This document shows, piece by piece, positions 57,227 through 64,000 of a stretch of 64,000 bases of DNA. The DNA is taken from NCBI GenBank assembly GCA_964385695.1, contig CAYLQA010000002.1, forward strand, positions 1 to 64,000, written 5' to 3'. Source of the stretch: CAYLQA01 sp964385695 (GTDB lineage: Bacteria; Desulfobacterota; Desulfobulbia; Desulfobulbales; Desulfurivibrionaceae). How positions within the stretch are numbered: the first letter of the stretch is position 1; each line of letters opens with the position of its first letter. The position numbers were made by a program, and so were the translations under genes. The notes under the pieces were generated by a model. It made no database searches. It saw nothing but the letters and a program-made list of their open reading frames with translations, and was not told where the DNA came from.

Positions 57227-57486
57227 AAGAGCATTTCCAGAAAACGGTGATGATGGGTTGTTAAATCATTATGGCATTCACCGCAGAAAAATTTTATCTC
57301 GCCGAGAACCTGTGATTCATCGCCTTCCTGGGTGAAACTGCCGTCTTCATTTTGCTGATAACGGGTGGTGAGAAGAACTCCGTCAGCCACCTCGATAAAG
57401 TACGTATCATTGCCGCAACGCGAACAACTGATGCGCATGGCGCCCTTTTGGGGGACTTTGTGATGCCTCACCATGCCTGTATCCAT
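57223..57486 (-). CDS. Small zinc-ribbon protein next to the ATP-grasp gene
   Basis: An 87-residue protein with two cysteine pairs, ISCSRCGNDTYF and KFFCGECHND, that would form a zinc ribbon. The middle is beta-rich (VADGVLLTTRYQQ). A strong ribosome binding site (GGAGG) precedes the ATG. It overlaps the ATP-grasp gene by 4 bp. The function is unknown; it could be a substrate carrier or an adaptor. Confidence 0.8.
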   Translation of the reverse strand: MDTGMVRHHKVPQKGAMRISCSRCGNDTYFIEVADGVLLTTRYQQNEDGSFTQEGDESQVLGEIKFFCGECHNDLTTHHHRFLEMLF

Positions 57487-57624
57487 AAGAAAACCTCCAC
57501 ATAAAAACCCGGGACAAAAAGAGTCGGGATTCTACGGTAAAACCATAAAAAAGTCAACCGGCAGAGACCAAGGCCAACATCGCGTAGAACAAACAGATTC
57601 GAATCTCATAACACTCGCCACTGC

Positions 57625-57906
57625 TTAATTGTAGCGAATGGCAAAAGCAGTGTCCACATTCTGTACTGTTTCCTCCTTGGGCGTGACCTTGGAGACATTG
57701 GACATGGGCGAGCCGCCCTCAAGCCAGGTCAGCATCAACTCGACATTCTCCGCCTCGCCTTCAAGCACCGCCTCCACGGAACCATCGGGCCGGTTGCGCA
57801 CCCAACCGCTTAACCCTAAGCGCCGGGCCTCCTGCTGTGTATAATCACGGAAATAGACCCCTTGGACCGTCCCCTCCACTCTCACTATTACACGCCGACG
57901 AGCCAT
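57625..57906 (-). CDS. acyP: Acylphosphatase
   Basis: A 93-residue enzyme that hydrolyses acyl phosphates. Catalytic R20 lies in GTVQGVYFRDY and N38 in GWVRNRPDGSVEAV. It is a compact ferredoxin-like fold of standard length. It is monocistronic. Confidence 0.95.
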   Translation of the reverse strand: MARRRVIVRVEGTVQGVYFRDYTQQEARRLGLSGWVRNRPDGSVEAVLEGEAENVELMLTWLEGGSPMSNVSKVTPKEETVQNVDTAFAIRYN

Positions 57907-58027
57907 ATCCTTTCCCTATCCCTAACCAAATAAAGCCTGAACTCATGCTGTCATGGACTCAGGCAAAAATGAACAACCTATGCCTATCTGATTCTCCTAC
58001 CAAAACGGCGAATCTTTTACAACAATT

Positions 58028-60034
58028 TTAGCCAGTTACCAACTTCACAAATTCCTCTTCGCTGAGGATGGTCAAGCCGAGGCCCTGAGCCTTTTTCAGC
58101 TTACTGCCCGGTTTGTCGCCTACCACCACATGGGTGACCTTTTTGCTGATGCCCGAGGCCACCTTGCCGCCAAGGGCCTTGACCCTATCCTTTGCCTCAC
58201 TGCGGGACATGGTGGATAAGCCGCCGGTAAAGAGAATCAGGGCTGCTGCCAGGGGCTCATCTTCCCGTTGGCCTGAGGCTGCGTCAATCTCCATGCCCAG
58301 GCCAAGCAGATCGCTAAGTATCTGTTGTGACTCCGGGGCCTGAAAAAACACTGTCAGACTCTGTGCCACCTGCTCGCCAATACCCTCCACGGCCAGAAAG
58401 TCCTCCACCCTGGCTTGCTCCAAGGCTGCAAGGGAGGCAAAATTCTGCTCCAGGAGTTGGGCTGTCACCTCTCCCACATAGCGGATGCCAAGGCCGGCAA
58501 GCAGTGTTGCCAACGAGGTCTTTTTGCTGGCGGCTATGGCCGCAATGACATTCTCAGCCGATTTCTCACCCCACCCCCCAAGGGGGGCTAATTCCTCTGC
58601 CTTCAGGCGATAAATGTCGGGGATATCACTAATCAGCCCGGCCTCGACAAGTTGCTCCACATAGCGTTTGCCCAAGCCCTCGATGTCCATACCGCTTTTA
58701 CCGGCAAAATGAATCAGGGAACGGATACGCTGGGCAGGACACAGCGGGTTGGGACAGCGTGTTACCGCCTCCTCAGCCGGCCGGATCAACTCGGTCTCAC
58801 ACTCCGGGCACTGCCTGGGCATGATAATGGGCTGCTCATTGCCGGAACGTTTTTCTATAACCGCCTTTACCACCTTGGGGATCACATCCCCGGCCCGCTG
58901 CACCAGAACCGTATCGCCGATATGAAGATCCTTACGCTGGATCTCATCCTCATTATGCAATGTTGCCCGGCTCACCGTGACGCCGCCGATACTCACCGGC
59001 TCCAGCAGGGCAACCGGCGTCACCGCCCCTGTCCGGCCCACGTTAAACTCAATACCGATCAGCACGGTGGAGGCCTGGGAGGCGGGAAATTTGGCGGCAA
59101 TGGCCCAGCGCGGACTCCGGGCCTTGGCGCCGAGCCTTGCCTGCAAGTCAAAATCTCTGACCTTGACCACCATGCCATCGATGTCGTAAGGCAATTCGTG
59201 CCGAATCTCAAGCAGATGGCGAAAATGGGCGATCACCTCTGCCATACTGGCGCACTCTTTCATCAGAGGGTTGATTTTAAAGCCTTGCCCGGCCAGGAGG
59301 GCAAGAAGGTCATGCTGATTTTGACAGGCGAGCACTGTTGGCTCGCTCACCCCGTAGGCAAAAAAATCCAAGGGCCGCTGCGCGGTCACCTTGGAGTCCA
59401 GTTGCCTGAGGGAACCGGCCGCTGCATTGCGAGGATTGGCAAAGAGGTTTTCTCCCTCCTTGCCGCGCGTGTCGTTGAGGCGCTGGAACTCAGCCAGACC
59501 GATAAAGACCTCGCCGCGCACCTCCAGTCTTTGCGGAAAAGGACTCCTTTGCAGCCTCAAAGGAATGGATTGCACGGTTTTGATGTTCTGGGTGATATCC
59601 TCACCGGTAACCCCGTCTCCCCGGGTCAAACCATGGGTCAACAAGCCATCCTCGTACACAACCTCAACGGCCAGGCCATCCATCTTGGGCTCGGCAACAT
59701 AGGAAAATTGCGCATCACTTTTCAAATAACGCCTCAGCCGCTCCTCAAAACCGTAGAGATCATCCTCATCAAAGGCATTTTCCAGACTGAGCATGGGCAC
59801 GCTATGGGCTACCGAGGCAAACTGGCTCAGTGGCGCGCCACCCACCCTTTGGCTGGGGGAATCCGGCGTAACAAGCCCGGGAAATTGCTCCTCTATGGCA
59901 AGCAACTCCTGGAAAAGTGCGTCGTATTCCACATCGGCCAGGATGGGATCATCAAGGACATAATAACGGTGGGCGTGAAAGTTAAGCTCTTCACGCAGCT
60001 TGACAAGACGCGCTTGCGCCGTTTGATCGTTCAT
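58028..60034 (-). CDS. ligA: NAD-dependent DNA ligase
   Basis: Seals nicks in replication and repair using NAD. The adenylated lysine is in EPKMDGLAVE. The OB-fold, the four-cysteine zinc finger (CPECETELIRP and CPNPLCPAQ), the HhH tandem and the C-terminal BRCT domain (FTGGLSTMSRSEAKDRVKALG) are present. I start at the ATG at 60034 (MNDQTAQARLVKL), which fits the family N-terminus; a GTG at 60055 would add seven residues. Neither has a clear ribosome binding site. The length is 668 residues. Confidence 0.97.
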   Translation of the reverse strand: MNDQTAQARLVKLREELNFHAHRYYVLDDPILADVEYDALFQELLAIEEQFPGLVTPDSPSQRVGGAPLSQFASVAHSVPMLSLENAFDEDDLYGFEERLRRYLKSDAQFSYVAEPKMDGLAVEVVYEDGLLTHGLTRGDGVTGEDITQNIKTVQSIPLRLQRSPFPQRLEVRGEVFIGLAEFQRLNDTRGKEGENLFANPRNAAAGSLRQLDSKVTAQRPLDFFAYGVSEPTVLACQNQHDLLALLAGQGFKINPLMKECASMAEVIAHFRHLLEIRHELPYDIDGMVVKVRDFDLQARLGAKARSPRWAIAAKFPASQASTVLIGIEFNVGRTGAVTPVALLEPVSIGGVTVSRATLHNEDEIQRKDLHIGDTVLVQRAGDVIPKVVKAVIEKRSGNEQPIIMPRQCPECETELIRPAEEAVTRCPNPLCPAQRIRSLIHFAGKSGMDIEGLGKRYVEQLVEAGLISDIPDIYRLKAEELAPLGGWGEKSAENVIAAIAASKKTSLATLLAGLGIRYVGEVTAQLLEQNFASLAALEQARVEDFLAVEGIGEQVAQSLTVFFQAPESQQILSDLLGLGMEIDAASGQREDEPLAAALILFTGGLSTMSRSEAKDRVKALGGKVASGISKKVTHVVVGDKPGSKLKKAQGLGLTILSEEEFVKLVTG

Positions 60035-60072
60035 ATCAAGAAGAGAAAGCTGCACTACTTTATTTGCAAGGA

Positions 60073-60264
60073 TCAGGAGCCCGGTTTTTGCAGGAGTTTG
60101 CCACCTGAGGAGATGTTTCCATGCTCCACCTCATCGATAAAGATCAGGATGGAGTCTTCCGGCTTATTGGCGACATCGGCGATAACTTTGGTCACTCCGG
60201 CACACATATCTTCTTTCTGCTGTTTGCTGAGTTCTCCGGCAACACGAATACTGACGTACGGCAT
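60073..60264 (-). CDS. 4-oxalocrotonate tautomerase-like protein
   Basis: A 63-residue tautomerase-superfamily subunit. Proline follows the initiator methionine (MPYVSIRVAGELSKQQK), giving the catalytic N-terminal Pro1. GVTKVIADVANKPEDSILIFIDEV is typical, in two parts. It probably forms hexamers. The substrate is unknown in anaerobes. It lies 18 bp upstream of ligA on the same strand. Confidence 0.85.
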   Translation of the reverse strand: MPYVSIRVAGELSKQQKEDMCAGVTKVIADVANKPEDSILIFIDEVEHGNISSGGKLLQKPGS

Positions 60265-60444
60265 AGGGTTCCTCCTTTGCGCCTGATATTTATGAGAAAA
60301 ACTGGTCTCAATATAGCGTAAAACTTAAAAAAAAAGAAGGCATTGCACGCCTGAAACACCGCTGGGCAACAGATAAAGACAGCCCGCTCAACTTCAAGTA
60401 GGGTACCCTTTAGTTTAAAAGAATAACTCCAAAGGAGATACTGG

Positions 60445-61209
60445 ATGACACGCCCGCTTATTTTACTGACCAACGACGACGGCATCCGGGCCCAAGGCCT
60501 GATCATCCTTGCCCGGGCCATGGAACGACTGGGTAATATTGTTATTGTAGCCCCGGACCGGGATAACTCCGCGGCAAGCCATTCGCTGACTATGACACGT
60601 CCCCTGCGGGTCAAAGAGCTTTCACCAAACCGCTACAGTGTCGACGGCACCCCCACCGACTGCGTCACCCTGGCCGTGGGCAAGATACTGCAGCAAAAAC
60701 CGGATCTGGTAGTCTCGGGCATCAATCCCGGCCCCAACCTTGGCGATGATATCAGCTACTCCGGCACGGTCTCTGCCGCCAAAGAAGGCACCATGCTTGG
60801 GATTCCCTCCCTGGCCGTATCCCTGGCTGCCGGCGAGGAACCCTTTTTCTTTGACACGGCGGCGCAGGTTGCGGCGGACATAGCACAACGGGTATTGCAG
60901 GAAGGACTGCCCACAGACACCCTGCTCAACATCAATGTGCCCAATAAAGGGTTGAGCGAACTCACGGAAAAACGCATCACCTGCCAGGGCAGGCGCGTAT
61001 ACGATGACGCCATCAAAGAGACCTTTGACCCGTGGGGCAATAAACATTACTGGATCGGGGGAGGAACTCCGGTTTGGAGTGAGGGGGAGAATACCGATGC
61101 CCAGGCGATCCTGGCCGGGGCCATATCCATTACCCCCCTGCATCTGGACCTGACCAACCACCAAGCCCTTGCGGCCCTACAAAAAGAGTGGAACAGTAAA
61201 AAGCTCTAG
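60445..61209 (+). CDS. surE: 5'/3'-nucleotidase SurE
   Basis: Metal-dependent nucleoside monophosphatase of 254 residues. The metal-binding LLTNDDGIRAQGL (D11, D12) and DRDNSAASHSLTM are present, along with SGINPGPNLGDDISYSGTV. The start follows AAAGGAG. It diverges from the tautomerase-ligA unit and converges with the GGDEF/EAL gene. Confidence 0.96.
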   Translation: MTRPLILLTNDDGIRAQGLIILARAMERLGNIVIVAPDRDNSAASHSLTMTRPLRVKELSPNRYSVDGTPTDCVTLAVGKILQQKPDLVVSGINPGPNLGDDISYSGTVSAAKEGTMLGIPSLAVSLAAGEEPFFFDTAAQVAADIAQRVLQEGLPTDTLLNINVPNKGLSELTEKRITCQGRRVYDDAIKETFDPWGNKHYWIGGGTPVWSEGENTDAQAILAGAISITPLHLDLTNHQALAALQKEWNSKKL

Positions 61210-61252
61210 CTTTTGGCCGCCACCATGGTAGCAGGTAATTCTTCGGGGAAAA

Positions 61253-64000
61253 TTAAATGCGTTTGTCTTCCTGGAGCAGCTTAAAAAACTCCGCCTCCGG
61301 CACGGGTGGGCTGTAAAAATAGCCCTGCATTTCCTGGCAGTCATGATTGCGCAAAAAGGTAAGCTGCGCCTCATTCTCAACCCCCTCGGCAACCACATTG
61401 AGCTCCATATGATGGGCCAGGCTGAGAATGGTGGAAACAATGGCGATACTGTCCGCATCCTCCGGAATATCACGGACAAAGGAGCGGTCGATCTTCAGGG
61501 TATCAAAGGGGAGCTTCCTTAGATAATGCAGAGAAGAGTAGCCGGTACCGAAATCATCCAGGGCCAATTTGACCCCGATCTCCTTGAGGCTGTGCAAAAG
61601 ACTGAGCGCTGCCTCCTCGTTGGCCATGACCACCCCTTCGGTGATCTCAAGTTCAAGATTCGCAGGGGGCAGTCCGGTCCGGTTCAGCACACTCTCAATG
61701 GTGGACAACAATTGTTTTTGCCTGAACTGCCCGGGAGAAAGGTTGACCGAAACTACGATCTCCTTGGTGGCGAGCCATTTTTTCGCCTGACGGCAGGACT
61801 CCTCTAACACCCAGGCACCCAAAGGAACAATCAGCCCTGTTTCCTCGGCCAGGGGGATAAACTCTAGGGGCGAAACCAGTCTACCGGTTCGCGACTGCCA
61901 ACGGATCAGGGCCTCGGTACCGATAATCCCACCATCACCCAGGCCGACCTTGGGCTGGTAATAAACCAAAAACTCTTCCCGTTCCAAGGCCTTGCGCAGG
62001 CTGTTCTCCAAAGAAAGCCTGTGCACCACCTGGGCGTTCATGGTCTTGGTAAAGAGCTGGTATTTATTCTTGCCCTCCTCTTTGGCGCGATACATGGCAA
62101 GTTCGGCATTTTTCAAAAGGGTATCCGGCTCCTTGCCATCCTCCGGGAAAAAGGTAACACCCACACTGACGGTGATAAAGGACTCATAAACAGCCAGATT
62201 AAAGGGTGCACTAAAGGCCTCGATAACCTTTTCCGCAAGAAGCACGGCCTCCTTTTCATCGACCAGTTCCTCAAACAAAACGGCAAAATCATCCCCGCCT
62301 AAACGGGCCACGGTGACATCCTCTGCCACGCATTTTTTGATCCGCTCGCCCACCTGTTGCAGCATGACATCGCCAATGGTGTGGCCAAAGCTGTCGTTGA
62401 TATGCTTGAAGTTATCCAGATCCACCACCAGTACCGCCACCCGTTCCGCGCTGCGCTGGCTGTGGGAAACCGCAACCTGCAAACGATCAAGCATGAGGGT
62501 CCGATTGGGCAGCCCGGTAAGGGCATCATGATAGGCCTGAAAATGAAGCTGTTCCTCATAGCTGCGGATCTCGCTCATATCATGAAAGACCGCAACATAA
62601 TTGAAGACCTCGCCACGCTCGTCCTTAATGGCGGTGATGGTCAACCACTCGGGATAGACCTCGCCGCTCTTTCGACGATTCCAGATCTCTCCTTGCCAGC
62701 GGCCTTTTTCCAGTAATTCCCCCCACATGGTCTCGTAAAATTCCGACTCATGCCTGTCTGATTTTAAGATACTGGGCTTGTGGCCGATGGCCTCTTCCGC
62801 GCTGTAGCCGGTAATGTGGCTGAAGGCAGGGTTAATCATGCGGATAACGCCGTCCGCATCGGTAATGGATATGCCCTCGATACTGCTGTCAAACACCTGG
62901 CCGGCCAACAGCAACTGCTCCTCTGTCTGTTTGAGCTGCGTGATATCCTGGATGGTGCCGAACATCCAAAGAGGAGCACCATCGCTGCCGGAGCGAAGCT
63001 CCCCCTCCTCATGCACTACGCGAATTTCACCGGAGGGCCTGATTACACGGTGGTTGATGGAGTAATCTTCATTTTTATCCAAGGCCTGCTTAACGGCTTC
63101 TTGCACCCGCTCTTGATCATCGGGGTGAACACCGTGCAAGAAGTTCTCATAGGTAACCCCGCCGGGGTCATGGGGGAGACCAAAAATATCAAATATCTCG
63201 TCGGACCAATGCAGAGTACCTTTGACAATATCCCACTCCCAATGGCCCAGATGGGCAATTTTTTGGGCCCGGGCAAGATCCGCCTCGCTTTTTGCCAACC
63301 GCTGCTCAGAAAGCCTCCGATCAATCAGGTGGGCCAGGGAGTTGGCCAGCGCAACCAGAAAACTCTTCTCATCCTCATTGCTCTCATACCCTGCCTCGGC
63401 ATAGAGCAACAATACGCCAAGCAGTTCCTCCTCAAGCAGTATGGGAACCACGTAATGACTGTGATTCTCCATGTTTTCAAAGCGTATACGCAGTTCTTGC
63501 GTCAGCTCCGAGGCAAAGATAAACTTTTTTTCCTGGGCGGCCCTGCCGCAGAGACACTGGCCGAATTCAACCTCACGACAAAGCTCTTGCACCTCATGCG
63601 GCATATTCTGTTGCGCTGTGAGAGAAAGCTTCTCCTCTCCGTTTTCTTTTAAAAAGACTGCTCCTTTGGCCGTAAGCGGTAGCCAGGGGATAGCGAGAAT
63701 TTCACTGAGGGCCAGTGAAAGTTGTTCTCTTAAGGATATCTTCTGAAAGCTCAGGAGGAGGAGGGACTCTATAACCTGTTGCTGACTGCGTAGACGCTCC
63801 GCAGATTCGCGTTCCTTATCACCGGAATCACTTTGCAACTCAAAAAAAATACTGCCGCTTTGGGGGACACGTTGCAAGGTAAAAAGCACGCTCCGCTGTC
63901 CGTTGGAAAAACGGCCGCAAAACGAGACGGTCGAATTTTCTGCGCAAGTATTAAATTTATCCTCAAGGTCCGCTTTGGGTACCTCGGGCAACAGGGCAGT
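61253..64000 (-). CDS. GAF-PAS-PAS-GGDEF-EAL cyclic di-GMP signalling protein (N-terminus cut by window edge)
   Basis: At least 912 residues, running off the right edge; the true start lies outside, since the frame stays open to 64000. In order there is a short N-terminal part, a GAF-like domain (about 85-235), two PAS domains (HLGHWEWDIVKGTLHWSD; SSIEGISITDADGVIRMINP), a GGDEF domain with GGDDF, and an EAL domain. The EAL set is complete: TEALIRW, VNLSPGQF, LELEITEG, ALDDFGTGYSSL, LKIDRSFV and VVAEGVENEAQ. Both cyclase and phosphodiesterase activity are therefore possible. No transmembrane helix is visible here. The ligand is unknown. Confidence 0.94.
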   Translation of the reverse strand, partial: TALLPEVPKADLEDKFNTCAENSTVSFCGRFSNGQRSVLFTLQRVPQSGSIFFELQSDSGDKERESAERLRSQQQVIESLLLLSFQKISLREQLSLALSEILAIPWLPLTAKGAVFLKENGEEKLSLTAQQNMPHEVQELCREVEFGQCLCGRAAQEKKFIFASELTQELRIRFENMENHSHYVVPILLEEELLGVLLLYAEAGYESNEDEKSFLVALANSLAHLIDRRLSEQRLAKSEADLARAQKIAHLGHWEWDIVKGTLHWSDEIFDIFGLPHDPGGVTYENFLHGVHPDDQERVQEAVKQALDKNEDYSINHRVIRPSGEIRVVHEEGELRSGSDGAPLWMFGTIQDITQLKQTEEQLLLAGQVFDSSIEGISITDADGVIRMINPAFSHITGYSAEEAIGHKPSILKSDRHESEFYETMWGELLEKGRWQGEIWNRRKSGEVYPEWLTITAIKDERGEVFNYVAVFHDMSEIRSYEEQLHFQAYHDALTGLPNRTLMLDRLQVAVSHSQRSAERVAVLVVDLDNFKHINDSFGHTIGDVMLQQVGERIKKCVAEDVTVARLGGDDFAVLFEELVDEKEAVLLAEKVIEAFSAPFNLAVYESFITVSVGVTFFPEDGKEPDTLLKNAELAMYRAKEEGKNKYQLFTKTMNAQVVHRLSLENSLRKALEREEFLVYYQPKVGLGDGGIIGTEALIRWQSRTGRLVSPLEFIPLAEETGLIVPLGAWVLEESCRQAKKWLATKEIVVSVNLSPGQFRQKQLLSTIESVLNRTGLPPANLELEITEGVVMANEEAALSLLHSLKEIGVKLALDDFGTGYSSLHYLRKLPFDTLKIDRSFVRDIPEDADSIAIVSTILSLAHHMELNVVAEGVENEAQLTFLRNHDCQEMQGYFYSPPVPEAEFFKLLQEDKRI

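Noticed and set aside
58652..60286. A 544-codon open frame on the plus strand opposite ligA.
   Set aside because: It is antisense to a complete, family-matching ligA. Composition is basic and Gly/His/Gln rich, as expected of a shadow frame, and it has no motifs or ribosome binding site.
1..64000. CRISPR arrays, prophage, insertion sequences and rRNA genes.
   Set aside because: I saw no regularly spaced direct repeats, transposase, integrase or phage structural genes, and no rRNA sequence.

Overview
The window is a chromosomal segment of a Gram-negative, anaerobic, sulfur-metabolising bacterium, most likely a member of the Desulfobacterota (a Desulfobulbales-like sulfate reducer or disproportionator). 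The evidence is a full-length DsrC with both redox cysteines, a class III (anaerobic) ribonucleotide reductase with activase, a PyrD/PyrK-type dihydroorotate dehydrogenase, a RACo-type corrinoid-protein activator beside a NIL-domain ferredoxin, and LPS transport genes plus a porin. The assignment is an inference from gene content; no rRNA is present.

Layout. (1) 1-14026 is almost all minus strand: argB-argD-argF-argG-argH, an LptM-like lipoprotein with fibronectin folds, lysA-dapF-(terminator)-dapA-dapB-folK, a YHS-type protein, transaldolase, a lytic transglycosylase, pgsA and tRNA-Leu. (2) 14223-18699 is a plus-strand envelope/regulation block: lptA, lptB, rpoN, ptsN-like, rapZ. (3) 18741-25500 is mixed: a histidine phosphatase, a TolB/CsgG-like plus FG-GAP protein, a strongly expressed-looking porin, a vapBC toxin-antitoxin pair and small hydrolases. 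(4) 25558-29190 carries pyrD-pyrK and parB-parA with a perfect 16-bp parS centromere, which suggests the segment lies on the origin-proximal side of the chromosome. (5) 29191-38500 holds a peptidase, a rubredoxin-like small protein, RACo, the NIL-ferredoxin, a split aminoglycoside-phosphotransferase/kinase pair, CheY and others. (6) 38641-41900 is a hisS-aspS operon with a predicted promoter and a terminator-like leader. (7) 41904-48205 is a minus-strand signalling operon: CoA-binding protein, exported tandem rhodanese with an in-frame UGA, hybrid histidine kinase with a periplasmic c-type heme motif, a response-regulator fragment, a response regulator and an alpha/beta hydrolase. (8) 48350-64000 holds a CooT/His-rich nickel pair, nadB, nrdD-grx-nrdG behind tandem NrdR boxes, dsrC, an ATP-grasp/zinc-ribbon pair, acyP, ligA, surE and a GAF/PAS/GGDEF/EAL protein cut by the window edge.

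The most striking observation is the rhodanese at 46991-47791. The frame is interrupted only by a single UGA placed at the last position of the active-site loop of its first domain (C-M-G-Y-R-UGA), coding continues normally for 169 codons, and a small hairpin with a G-containing loop lies about 20 nt downstream, as in bacterial SECIS elements. It is a candidate selenoprotein, encoded 4 bp upstream of a heme-motif hybrid kinase, so the cluster may be a periplasmic sulfur/redox sensing system. A second theme is a set of interspersed palindromic elements of about 100 bp in intergenic spaces, which share small conserved blocks while their arm sequences vary.
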